From positions 1,984,001-2,048,000 of the forward strand of contig BSBN01000763.1 in the NCBI GenBank assembly GCA_027924645.1: a stretch of DNA of 64,000 nt. Reading direction: 5' to 3'. Below the pieces are notes generated by a model. It was not told the origin of the DNA, made no database searches, and was given only the letters and a program-made list of their open reading frames with translations. The stretch comes from Cunninghamia lanceolata. Lineage: Eukaryota > Streptophyta > Pinopsida > Cupressales > Cupressaceae. This document shows, one piece after another, positions 1-10,370 of the stretch (the first letter of the stretch is position 1; each line of letters starts with the position of its first letter). A program made the translations under genes and the position numbers.

Positions 1-350
1 CTTAGCCAATGAATTAAATAAATTTATTTATTTAATTAATTTCACATGCATAATTCCATTTATCTTATCCTCATCCCAATTAATTAAGTACATTTTATTT
101 ATTTAATTAATTTCCACATCATATCTTATCCCATCTTATTCATCTACCCAATTAATTAAATAAATTTTATTTATTTAATTAATTTCCACATCATATCCTA
201 ATCCCACTATTCAACTAATTAAATAAATCTTATTTATTTAATTAATTTTTATTTAATTAATTCCAACTCATATCCTAATCCCACTATCCAATTAATTAAA
301 TAAATCTTATTTATTTAATTAATTTCCAACTATATCCCAACTAATTCAAA
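1..350. repeat. AT-rich tandem repeat with palindromic core
   Basis: About five imperfect copies of a roughly 55-65 bp unit. Each has an inverted repeat built from TTAATTAAATAAA and TTTATTTAATTAA, followed by a CCACATCATATCC-type spacer. The arms can fold back on themselves. Similar AATTAAATAAA palindromes occur around 61790-62030 inside the J LTR, so I read this as part of the U3 of that LTR family rather than an independent satellite. Confidence 0.8.
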
Positions 351-632
351 TATTTTATTTGAATTAAGTCACATGACCTTTCATCTCACCTTGACATTTG
401 TCCATTTCCCCTTAATCATGTGTTGTAGAACAACTTTTATCTTTCACATGCACAACTAATGGGACCTAATTTTAGTATTTATCTACACAAGCACACCTAA
501 GCCTTATCTTCCCTTTCCACATGTCAAATGACTACAATTTCTTAATGTGTAAGGAAACCTAACTTAATCCTATCCATCCATTTCATCTAAAGCCCTAATT
601 GATCTCAACCATCCATTCAAATAAGCCTTTTC

Positions 633-639
633 TATAAAT
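633..639 (+). promoter_or_regulatory. TATA box of the left-edge LTR
   Basis: TATAAAT in the context CTATAAATC. The J LTR has the same box in the same relative place on the other strand (53951-53957). Confidence 0.45.
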
Positions 640-1011
640 CAATCCCTTCACAAGTCATTTGAGGGGGGACCTATTCTTCAAGTATCCTCATTCTGCCAAA
701 ATCATTCTTCAATCTTGCTATCCAAATCATCCATCTATCATCCTCATATCATTGTTTTGCTGCAGAAGTGAGCACCCAACATTCCTCCAACAATCATCCT
801 TCAAAATCTTGCATGCTCATGCGAGGTGGAGAAGAGCAATGGAGATAAATCAAGCATAGCATGGAGATCGGTTTACATTTACATTTGTTATTTTAATTTT
901 CATGTTGTCTTGTGCTTCATTGTGCATTGTTAGGGTTTGATCATTGTTGTTAATTCATTCACCCTGATTTGCAATTTTACCCTAACTACACCTTCAATGA
1001 ATTATCATCTG

Positions 1012-2380
1012 TTTGCCACAATCAAGAGATTTGAGGGAGAACCTATTTCCAATTTCAATGCAAGATTCCAAAAGATGCTCTCAAAGCTAGTTGCTCCTTA
1101 TACTGTAACAGATGAAGTTGCTAGGGGTATATACTACTCAACCTTAGATCCTTTAACTTCTATGTTTATTAGGACACATCCTGGTGTCACAACCTTGACA
1201 AAAGCTTTTTAAGAAGTTGTCAAAGTCAGTCAATAGTTGATCCCTGCTCCAACACCTAATATTGCATTTCCTACACTCCCTGCTTATCCTACATATCCTG
1301 CTCAACAATAGACTAATGGAGCCATGATACCTCCAGCTGTAATGCCAAGCCCTTTACAGATACCTCCACTCAGTATCATGCCACCTCCAAATGGAAATGG
1401 TCAAATGTCACAATATCTAGGACATACACAGGTACCTTAGGTTGTGGAACAGTCTAATAACAATAACAATGGATCTTCCTTCTTTAAACCTCAAACAAAG
1501 AATGTAGTAGCCAAAGTTTAGGAAGAAAAGGAAGAAATTAAAGAGATATTAGCACAGTTGAGAAAACTCACCACTGAGATCACTCATTTGAGGAGTCAAA
1601 ATTTCTATTCTCAACCAAATTAGAATAGGGGATATACCAATGATAGATCTAATTATCCTGATAGGGGATACAATAACAATTACAATAACAACAATGGTAA
1701 CAATAATCCCCCTAGACAACCTAGAGTGTGGAACACTAGGCCAAACAATGGTTCTCTGCCATCACCCCTAGATAATCAGCTTCCTAGTGAACCTAAGCAG
1801 ACCACTAGAGTGAACCTGGCAGAGGCCGCTCTTACAAACTGGTGTAGGATACATAATACCAATGCTCATGCAGAGCTGGATTGTCCTCAATTTAGGCTAG
1901 CTACCGGTATATTCCAAACTGAAGTATCTAATATTGCAAATATTGAAGGAAATAAAATTGTCCCCTGTGGATATGATTCTGTTCTAGTGCTAGAAAGTTT
2001 CATCAATCATCCTCATCAGCAAACAATGTCACCTCATGAGAATTACAACTTAGCATGTGAAGAGTCAGCCATGGCTTTTGAAACCAATTATGTTTTTCCA
2101 TTTGAAGATGAAAATGAGCCATCGGTTGAACATGAAGAAGTGCATGCTTATCAACAACAGTATCAAGGTAGACATAATTACAACCTGAGGAATAACTCCA
2201 ATTGACCTGCTGGTCCTTTGACCACATCCTTGCCTCCAAATAATTTCAACACTCCTCCTGATCCCAAGGCAAGCAATAACCCTAGATTTCCTAAAGTTAA
2301 TGCTCAGTACTTAGCACCACAAAATACAATACCAAAAACTGGTAATCTGCCTCCTGAGTTTGATAAATTGGTCACATAGT
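1012..2380 (+). pseudogene. Element C gag remnant
   Basis: The readable part begins within the gag core (KRFEGEPISNFNARF, LVAPYTVTDEVARGIYYST), so the N-terminal half is absent. A glutamine/proline/asparagine-rich middle follows (1250-1720) with several in-frame TAG and TAA codons where CAG or CAA would be expected. The stretch at 1726-2205 includes WCRIHNTNAHAELDCPQF, which resembles the Cys/His pattern at the end of plant Gypsy gag. All readable segments share one forward frame with the protease ORF. Its role would have been the capsid of the particle. It is clearly non-functional. Confidence 0.6.
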
Positions 2381-2391
2381 TAGCAGATGAA

Positions 2392-3546
2392 ATGAAAAAG
2401 ATCAAGATCAATCTATCATTGTCAGAACTACTCAAAACCCCAACTATCAAGAAAGCCTTCATGAAATCCTTAGATGATCCTGCTCTAAAAGAGGATAATC
2501 ATGCCTCAGGTCAGATTGGGAATAAAGATCATGCCATTAGGGATATTAATGTTAAACACAAAGCTCCAGCCACTGTTCAAGCTGCAGAGACTTCACACAT
2601 GACTCTTTATAGAGATAAAACTAAGTCACCTCCTTTTCTCCTTACCATAAGGATGTTTAGTAAGAATTTGCATAATTGCTTAGTAGATTCAGGAGCATCT
2701 ACCAATGTAATGCCCCTATCCATATGCAATGCCTTAGGGTTGCATCTTGCTAAGTTGCTAAAGAAAGTAACACAGTTAGATAAAACAGAGGTGAGTGTAG
2801 TAGGAGAATTAACTCATATTGATATGCAGTTAGCATCAGATCCAAGAATCCAATACTACATTGATATTCAGGTAGTAGATATACCTAATACCTATGGGAT
2901 GCTACTTAGCAGGGATTGGTCAAAAACACTCAATGGATACATGTCCAGTGATTTCAGTCACATGTGGTTACCTTGGAAAGGAATACCTAACCAAATAAGG
3001 ATAGATGCTAAACCTCGCATGAAACATATGATCACTGAATACAATAAAACCAATGAGATCATGTATGTAGATGTTGAACCCGAAGTGTATTCCATCAAAC
3101 CCCAGACTGTCAAGATAGAGGAGATCCTCATGTATGATGTTCATGTTCATAATGATAATCTTCAGGATGATAGAATTATTTTAGAATCTGATTGTAGCTC
3201 TGAAAATGTAGTAGAAGTAGATCACTTCAAGAACTTTGAGATGCACTTGTCTAAAGAAGTGCAATGTTGCCAATTGTTAAAGGTGCCTGTTCATAATGTT
3301 CTAATTGAGGGATGGTACAGGTTACATGATGAGGCGCATTTTGAAAGGACCTGTGATGCTTGCTTAGACATGATGGAATTGGAACAAGCATGTAGTGGAG
3401 CATCATCATCATCATCCAGGGTAAGTTCTACAGATAGTGATAGTGATACTGATTTTTGTTTGTCATTTGCAAGAACAGAAGAAAGCACATGTCATGATGA
3501 AAGTCCTATCCAGATGATAGAAGAGATATTGGTGTGTAGTGAGTAA
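2392..3546 (+). pseudogene. Element C retropepsin-like protease
   Basis: A 384-codon open frame. The active-site motif LVDSGASTNVMP lies near residue 99. The second half of the fold is followed by a conserved RDWSKTLNGY block and WLPWKGIPNQI, as in Tat/Athila-type Gypsy polyproteins. The C-terminal part is acidic and serine-rich (SSSSSRVSSTDSDSD). The protease would cut the Gag-Pol precursor. This is the longest uninterrupted frame in C and its catalytic Asp is present, but its neighbours are broken. The chosen ATG is only the first in the frame; the protein was probably made as part of Gag-Pol. Confidence 0.7.
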
Positions 3547-3794
3547 TCCTAAGAGTAACAAGAAAATCACCCCAAGAAATGATTGCTTGGTTGAGTTAGA
3601 TTATGAAATACCTGATGAATATAGAGATAGTAATCTGTCCAAGTTTGAGGAATTTTTAGCAAAACAAATTCAAAAGATGATACATTAGCAAAGATCCCCA
3701 TAGGATGTCCTATTTGAGGGATGGTGTAGGTTACATGAAGCACCACATTCAAAAAATACTTGTTCATTATGTTTGCATATTCTGAAAAAGGCAG

Positions 3795-4400
3795 ATGTTG
3801 CCTTGTCCAAAAGATTTTCCTTCTGATGTTAAAGAAGAAGAAATATCAGCTTCACATCAACCAGATAAGGTGAAGTTTGAGAAGGTTGAAACACCAAAAT
3901 TGAAATGGATATCAAATGGTGCAGCTGCCAGAGCTAAAAAGAAAAGAGAAGGCCTAGACAAGCCTTTAACTGAAGATAAGCCATGGATCCTCAAGTTTGA
4001 TGGATCTAAATCAAAACAAGGAGCTGGAGTAGGAATAGATCTTATTGATCCAGCTGGTAAATCCTACTTAGCAGCATACAGATTACAGTTCCCATGCACA
4101 AATAATGTGACATAATATGAATCTCTGATTCATGGGATATTGTTTGCACTCAGAAAGAAAGTAAAGATTCTGCATGTCTATGAAGACTCAGAATTGGTAG
4201 TAAGACAAGTAAGAGGCATATATTCTTGTAATTACAAGAAGTTGTCTAATTACAGACATAGGGTATGGGATCTGATAGAAGATTTTGATGCTTTTAACAT
4301 CACCCATGTGCTTAGAGAACAAAATCACAGGGCAGATGCCTTGGCCCAAGCCGCAAGTACTCTGGAACCATTGTCCATATCTAGTTTGAAGAGATTTTTA
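3795..4400 (+). pseudogene. Element C extra RNase H domain, upstream of RT
   Basis: Type I RNase H signature: ILKFDGSKSKQGAGVG with Asp at 3999-4001, YESLIHG with Glu at 4119-4121, EDSELVVRQV with Asp at 4185-4187, and HRADALAQAA with Asp at 4335-4337. All four DEDD positions are present in one frame, broken only by TAA at 4113-4115 just before the Glu motif. This is the plant Tat-type second RNase H ('archaeal-like' in published work). In the Tat elements I know, it lies between the RT-linked RNase H and integrase; here it lies between protease and RT. It would degrade RNA in the RNA:DNA hybrid. Confidence 0.75.
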
Positions 4401-4886
4401 GTTGAATTAGTGTCAGTACCCTCAGTACCAGATAATGTAGTTAACCTTCAAGTATTTGATGATGACCAACACATTTTAGACTTCATATCCAACAAAGATG
4501 TCTTTGATGCACAGATCATAGATGAAAGAACTATGGAAGATCATATTTGGGAAGAAGAAGAGATCATAGAATTGCCTAGTAACAAGATTCCTAAAGGAAT
4601 GATAGAGTTGGAAAGAGCATTTGATTTAGATAACATGCTAAAACAAAAAGATCTCCCTAAAGCAGATGGAGGAGAGTATTCACAAGTTAACATAGGACAT
4701 GATGAAGAAAAAAGGAATGTCCTGATCGGAAAGGTATGTACAAAAGAAGAAATGGAAGGAATAACCCAAGCACTTAAAGATTACATTCATGTTATTTTCT
4801 GGACATATGATGAGTTGAAAACTTATGATACATCAATCATCACTCATACTATACCTTTAAAGCTAGATGTCAAGCCCTTTAGATAG
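4401..4886 (+). pseudogene. Element C linker between extra RNase H and RT
   Basis: Open continuation of the RNase H frame: an acidic linker (DHIWEEEEIIELPSNK) and then KDYIHVIFWTYDELKTYD, which resembles the segment just before RT in plant Gypsy polyproteins. It ends at TAG 4884-4886, where CAG would be expected. No separate enzymatic domain is recognised. Confidence 0.55.
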
Positions 4887-4889
4887 AAG

Positions 4890-5690
4890 CAGAGACTTGT
4901 TAATGCTTTGCTAGAGCCCATCATTTTTGAAGAAGTTAAGAAATTGCTTAATGCCAGGATCATATTTCCTGTGAGACATTCCACATGGGTGGCTAACTTG
5001 GTCCTAGTAAGAAAGAAGAATGGTGACATTAGTTTGTGTGTAGACTTCATAAATTTAAATAGAGCCTCTGAAAAGGATAATTATCCTTTGCCTTCTCTAG
5101 ATGAGGTCTTGCAGATTGTAAATGGTGCAAAGATGATGTCATTTTTGGATGGTTTTTCAGGTTACAACCAAGTGATGGTAGACAAGATAGATAGATTGAA
5201 GACTGCATTCACTACTAAGTGGGGAATATTCGCCTACAGGTGCATGCCTTTTGGATTGATAAATGCTGTAGCCACATTTCAGTGAGTGATGGATATAGCC
5301 TTCAGAGGGCTAATTGGTAAATGCATCGTCATATACATGGATGCCTTGACATTTTTCTCTAAAGAGAGAGGGAATCATGTGGAAGACCTTAGGAAGGTAC
5401 TAAAGAAATGTGAACATTATGGAATATCCCTAAACCCTAAGAAGTGCATATTTGGAGTAATCATAGGGAAGTTATTAGGTCACCTAATAACAAAGAATGG
5501 GATCATCATTGACCCTGAAAGAGTAGAATCAATGATGAAGATACAACTTCCTGGGAGTAAGAAGGAGCTCAAATCTTATTTTGGTAAGATCAATTTCATT
5601 AGAAATTTTATTACTGGTTTTGTAGAACTTGTCAGACCATTGAATGCCATGCTCAAGAAGGATTTCAAAATTGAGTGGACACCTGAAGCT
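4890..5690 (+). pseudogene. Element C reverse transcriptase, catalytic motif altered
   Basis: RT blocks in order: LVRKKNGDISLCVDFINLN, SFLDGFSGYNQVMV, TAFTTKWGIFAYRCMPFGL, then the catalytic region IYMDALTFFS. The expected YxDD is YMDA: the second Asp codon is GCC at 5343-5345, which should abolish polymerization. TGA at 5283-5285 interrupts the frame where CGA (Arg) would be expected. Downstream LNPKKCIFGV, LLGHLITKNGI and SYFGKINFIRNFI complete the thumb and connection. The frame is the same as for the upstream RNase H. Confidence 0.8.
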
Positions 5691-6044
5691 AGAGAAACTT
5701 TTGAAGATATCAAGAAAGCCATATCTAATGCTCCTGTTCTAATTAGTTTGGATTATACCAAAGATTTTTACATTTACTCATTTGCTTCAGAACATACATC
5801 TACAACAGTACTAACACAAAGAAATGAGGCTAAAGAAGAAAAGCCTATAGCCTTCATGAGTTGTCCTTTCAGGGATGCAAAACTCAGATACATGGATGTT
5901 GAAAGACAAGCACTTGCTCTGGTCCGAGCAGTCAAGAAGTTTAGACATTACATCTTGAGAAGTAAAGTGATCGTTGTAGTACTAGATGCAATAGTGAAGA
6001 TGCTTTTAATGCAAAGTGAACCAGGTGATAAGAGAGCCAAATGA
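5691..6044 (+). pseudogene. Element C RT-linked RNase H, degenerate active site
   Basis: Follows the RT in frame: ISLDYTKDFYIYSFASEHT, then PIAFMSCPFRDAKLRYMDVE and ALALVRAVKKFRHYIL. The usual first catalytic Asp (DAS context) is Ser or Phe here (YSFASEH). As I recall them, Tat-type elements with a second RNase H show the same kind of change, so it probably predates this copy's decay. Stop codons follow after 6042. Confidence 0.65.
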
Positions 6045-6269
6045 ATAACTGTCCTCCAAGAGTATGATATGGACATAACACCCATGAAATAAATGAGAGG
6101 ACAAGCATTGAGTTAGATGATATCTAAAATTGATCCTAACATCATGAGCCAACAGTATGTCATAAATGCAAAAGAAAATGGAGAATGGTATTTAGACATC
6201 AGGCATATCTTGATTACTGGAAGATGCCCTTCAAAATTGTAGGCCTCATAGAGGAGAGCCTTAAAAATA

Positions 6270-7434
6270 AGATCACAAAAATACATGATAAAAGGAGGAG
6301 TCCTTTTCAAGAAGAATTATGAGGGAATATGCCTTAGATGCCTAGAAAGGCAAGAAGTAGACCAAGTGTTAGTAGAATTACATGACAAGTTTGAAACTGC
6401 ACATGGATCATACTTAGCTACCACTCATGCTATCCTCAGAGTAGGGTATTACTGGCCCACTATTTTTAAAGATAATGCTGAACACATCAAATGTTGTCAT
6501 GTGTCAAGTTGCTGCAAATAGAGAAAGATATGCTTCTTAACCCTTACAACCAGTGATGGAGATGTACCCATTTGCTCAATGAGGGATGGATTTCATAGGA
6601 CCTATCAACCCTCCATCATCTTCAGGCCACATGTATGTGTTAATTGTTATTGATTATTGTACCAGGTGGACTGAAGCTATCAGTAGTAAGACATGCAATG
6701 CTGAGGATGTAATCAAGTTCTTGGAAAGCAACATAGTAACCAGGTATGGAGTCCCTTATGCTTTAGTATGTGACAATGGGTCTACCTTTGTGTCAATAAG
6801 ATATCAAGTTGGGCTTTTGACCATGGAATTATTTTGAAGTTTTCTTCAAATTACTATCCTCAAGGGAATGGATTAGCAGAATCCACAAACAAGAATTTAT
6901 TTAACATCATAAGAAATTGATAGAAAAGAACCCAAGGGAGTGGACACCCTATTAAAGTATGCATTGTGGGTAGATAGAACTAGGATTAAGGCTGCATTAA
7001 GAAATTCTCCTTTTCACCTAGTATATGGGGTGGATCCCATCCTCCCTGTTAACCTAAAGATCCCCACATTGCAGTTTGCACAAGAATATCTAGGTATAGG
7101 TAACAAACAAGAAGTCATGTTGCTTTAGTTGATGCACCTAGAAGAAAAGAGGAATAGAGCAATTGATCAATTTAATAAACATCAGTCTGTTGTCAAGTGT
7201 TGGTTTGACAAAAGAGCTAGGGTTAAGGCTTTTAGAATTTCAGATTTAGTCTTTATGTGGGACAAAGCACATGAAAGGAAAGGAGATCATGGTAAATTTG
7301 ATAAACTTTGGATTGGTCCCTTTCAAGTTTCAGAAATTTTAGGAGACAATACTTATAGGCTTAAGACTTTAACCGGTGAGGATGTCCCATTACCAGTTAA
7401 TGGACAGTTTCTCAAGCATTATTTTCAAGCCTGA
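6270..7434 (+). pseudogene. Element C integrase
   Basis: The N-terminal zinc-binding region (ELHDKFETAHGS, ATTHAILRVGYYWPT, CCHVC after a frame correction) is followed by the catalytic core. It has MDFIGPINPP, VIDYCTRWTEA (first Asp), VCDNGSTFVS (second Asp) and, in another frame, YYPQGNGLAESTNKN (Glu). The C-terminal GPF/Y-type module is LWIGPFQVSEILGDNTYRL, close to the end FLKHYFQA. Frame breaks lie near 6500, 6800-6840 and 6900-6940, with a stop at 7126-7128. All three D,D,E residues survive but the gene is broken. Integrase would insert the cDNA into the genome. Confidence 0.8.
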
Positions 7435-8460
7435 AACAGTGTCATGGAATTCATGTGTATCATAGTGTGCATATTGTATAGTTGTTTGTATAGTTTTGTT
7501 TTGTTTGTTTGTTGCTTGTTGAGTTTTGTTTTGGTTAGTCAAGATGATGCAGCTCATCACGCTAAGAAAATAACCAAATTGTTAAGATTCAAGTGATGAG
7601 AATAAATTCATATATAGGTTATGACTCATTTTGAGAAGTATTGGTGATCAGGTCTGTGATATCTTTTTCATCAGGGTGCCTTTTCTTAACCAAAGTGATT
7701 TTTCACAATGACTCACCTAATGGCCTTGGGTTTGTGGAGCACATAAGTATAGGTGTTAAGTGAAAAATCTAAAGGGACTCCCTTGCTACCAATGCAATCT
7801 CCAACCTAAATTAGCAAGTGACCATACCTTGCACATTAAGCTTACATGATGACATCATATGAATAGAGGAAATAAATATTGAAAATATGAAAAGAATAAA
7901 ATTAGGCCATCTAAGTAACTCTACCAGGGATATGAATGCTTGTTGGCAATGGGGCTCTACTTAGGGGGATTGTATAGATAACCTTGCCAGGGCTATAGAC
8001 GCCTGCTGGCAGCAAGGCTCTATCCAGGTTGGCTATGAGGGATGCTCCCAAACTATGTAGCTTAACATCAGTTACTCATGTTTTCAACTTACTTTCAAGA
8101 TGAGGATAATTAATCATCTGCACACACCTGATCCATCACTAGCATTATTGCCATGATGAAAATGTTATCATTCAGAAAGATTATAATACTTATATTTAGA
8201 AAGAGTTAAAATACTATGTTAGAATGTGATCACATCACTTGAATCATTGGAATTTGGTTATGTTCTTTGGTGGCAAGTTGTTGTGTAGTTACACAACACG
8301 CCCCATTTTGCCTCAACAAAACAGGGAACCAACTTTTTTGCTGCTTTGGCTTGTTGTTTTCTGCTTTGGGCAGTTTGGTAAAATCAGTCATGCATGTAAC
8401 CCTGAAAGAGGGTGGATTTGTCCCCATGATGAGGTTAGTTGTCAAAGTCAAACCTGATAT
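7435..8460 (+). other. Element C 3' noncoding region
   Basis: No supported gene. It contains a TTTTGTTTTG-rich stretch (7485-7535), two related copies of a TCTACCAGGG / TTGCCAGGGC module (about 7920-8030), and a perfect palindrome TGTTGTGTA-GT-TACACAACA at 8279-8298. ORFs across 8230-8520 overlap on both strands and look like chance. This is probably the spacer between integrase and the 3' LTR. Confidence 0.5.
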
Positions 8461-9628
8461 TTTGAAAGGGGGGATCATATTTCAAACGTCAGTCATATTA
8501 GATAAGATCACCCTGATATAAGTTTATCACTTGATCCGTGGAGTGCAGACATCAACTTTACATAAGGGTCGATATATACCCGTCAAATGACTTCAGTTAT
8601 CTTGTGGGAGGTCATATTTTTAATATTAGTCATCTTATTAATACCATCCTCTTCACAAATATCACCCTATGCCAATATGACGGTGACATCATCCAAGTCT
8701 AATGAATGAAGGAATCACGCTGGTGATGATGTCATTGTTCCATTCTATCCGCAGAGGTATATATCCGATGCCCATCATATTCCTTAAACATGACAGTGAC
8801 GTCATTAAAACATAATGATTAAACAAAGTCACTTACATGCTGATGTCACCCCGATCTTTTTCAAAGGGGGGTCATTTTATTTGTGGGGGTTATATTTTGA
8901 ACATCCCCTGATCTTAATTTTGTGACCCGATAGACACGTGGTCAACGTTGACCACAACACCCGATCTTCTTTTGCATTAGTTTTGCTGCTCCAAGCAGGG
9001 GGTCATTTTATCCAGAGGGGGTCATATTTTGAATATCACCTGATCTTTCAAAGATCATCCCCTCCCTGTTTCTTAACATTAAATACACTTAAATGCGGTA
9101 GATGAATTCCTGCCAATTACGAATACAAATCAAACACTTGGCATCATCCATGAATTCCCTACAGAAGATCAACATATTTAATCAAGCCAACGTAGTTTTA
9201 CCCTAATTTTCCCTACGGATGCATTTAAAGGTAATTTTTGAAGGTAATTTTCATTTACCTTACGAAAAAAATGAGAAATTATAGAGCAGAGAAGTCAAAC
9301 CCTCATACAACTACCTATTAATGGATTAGATCCTTCAACGTAACGGAATGGGTGATCTTCAGTATTCACAGCCCTTTTCTGTAATTAGTCATCTAACCCA
9401 GGAGGAAATCATTGTTAGGTAAGTAACTGAAAACCCTCCTGTTGTCATTTTCTACATGTTCAGGTAGAGTTTATGTGCTTTCTTGTGGTTTGGATCTGTG
9501 AATATGCATATCATGATGAAGTAAAGAATAATAGATAGAGTATGCATGATGATGTAGAAGTACATAATGTTGTATTAATGCATGTGGACATTGTAAGGTA
9601 AGACAAATCATGATTGTTGCAGGAATCC
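8461..9628 (+). repeat. G-rich direct repeats in the C 3' region, probably LTR
   Basis: At least four related blocks consist of a G run and then TCATATTT or TCATTTTA, ending in CACCTGATC or CACCCTGAT. They sit near 8463, 8604, 8862-8910 and 8994-9055. The first G run (GAAAGGGGGGA) could be a polypurine tract, but no TG start follows it directly. A strong splice donor consensus AG-GTAAGT lies at 9417-9424. I see no gene here. Confidence 0.4.
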
Positions 9629-10069
9629 ATGGCGGATCTTAGAAGGAATAGGTCTGACTCAGAGTTTCTTAAGCCTATGTTTGTTCAGCCTGAAGGGGTG
9701 CAGTTTAAGTATGGCGTCATTGGTGACACTCACCAAGGAGATACAGACTTGGCAACATGGTCAAAAAGGTAGATCATGATAAGGATAATCCCATTTTGGA
9801 TGGGGTATATGTTTAGGAATGTGGCATGCAGCTGGATTTCTATATGCCATGGATACCCAAAGCTGGTAGTGGAATGTGCCAGGAATTATAACCCTGAGAC
9901 CAGATGGGTGGAGAAGCATGGAAGAATATATGCAGACTTTTCAATCAAGGGAATTACTGTCACTTTTAATCTGCTAGTTGGAAAGAAGGTGGTAAGTGTA
10001 AATCTACACAAGATGGAAATAGAGTACAATAATAATAATAAGAAAGAACAAGTTCACAGTGATCAATGA
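9629..10069 (+). pseudogene. Small ORF of unknown function in the C 3' region
   Basis: Starting at ATG 9629, one frame runs to 10069 with a single TAG at 9773-9775. It begins MADLRRNRSDSEFLK, has GVIGDTHQGDTDLATW before the stop, and continues with CSWISICHGYPKLVVECARN and RIYADFSIKGITV. I recognise no domain. The composition looks protein-like, and the ATG follows a good splice acceptor (GTTGCAG at 9616-9622), so it may have been a spliced extra ORF of the retroelement. It resembles none of the gag, pol or env motifs I know. Confidence 0.4.
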
Positions 10070-10370
10070 TCAGAAGAATTGATCAAACTTGCAAATATAT
10101 CAGCTATCTTTGGAAATAGAGTAGAGTTAACCTCTATGTGGAGTAAATTTACAGGAAATAGTATAATACTGATCATCTAGACAAATGTAAGACCCCTTGA
10201 AATGGAAAACATGTCACATCAACCTCTGAGTAACGTCAGATGATCATGACCTGATCAACGGAGACTTGGAGTCATCATCTTATCCTAAGCTGATCGTACA
10301 TTACAACATAATAAAGGTTTGTTGTGCAAATTTTTATGCATGTTGTTATGACTAACAATCATCATCAACA
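10070..10370 (+). other. End of C, no gene
   Basis: Noncoding. It ends in ATCATCATCAACA, a plausible LTR terminus, directly against element A LTR sequence starting TGTCTCT at 10371. Confidence 0.4.

Larger units (their letters stand above)
1..930 (+). mobile_element. Partial LTR, same family as J (plus strand)
   Basis: A U3-like region rich in AT palindromes is followed by a TATA box (TATAAAT, 633-639) and a pyrimidine-rich transcribed-looking stretch. Segments around 530-800 resemble the reverse complement of 53700-53960: both have CTATAAATC, then AGTATCCTCA and CTCTGCCAAAAT-like strings in the same order. The left end lies outside the window and the right end near 930 is approximate. It could be the 5' LTR of element C, but no matching copy is seen after C, so ownership is uncertain. 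Confidence 0.5.
1012..10370 (+). mobile_element. Element C: Tat/Athila-like Ty3/Gypsy retrotransposon, decayed
   Basis: Remnants in the order gag, protease, extra RNase H, RT, RT-linked RNase H, integrase (to 7434), then about 2.9 kb of noncoding 3' sequence. The protease context (VDSGAS, then RDWSKTLNGY) and the altered RT-linked RNase H are typical of plant Tat/Athila-type elements. The gag start and primer-binding site are missing. The right end at 10370 (ATCATCAACA) is where sequence matching element A's LTR resumes, which suggests C inserted into A's 5' LTR. The exact start of C's 3' LTR could not be fixed. Boundaries are approximate. Confidence 0.65.

Noticed and set aside
4844..5050. 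Minus-strand ORF over the C RT start
   Set aside because: Antisense to a clear RT frame.
8230..8521. Three overlapping ORFs on both strands in the C 3' region
   Set aside because: They overlap each other, lack any recognisable motif, and lie across a palindrome and low-complexity text.
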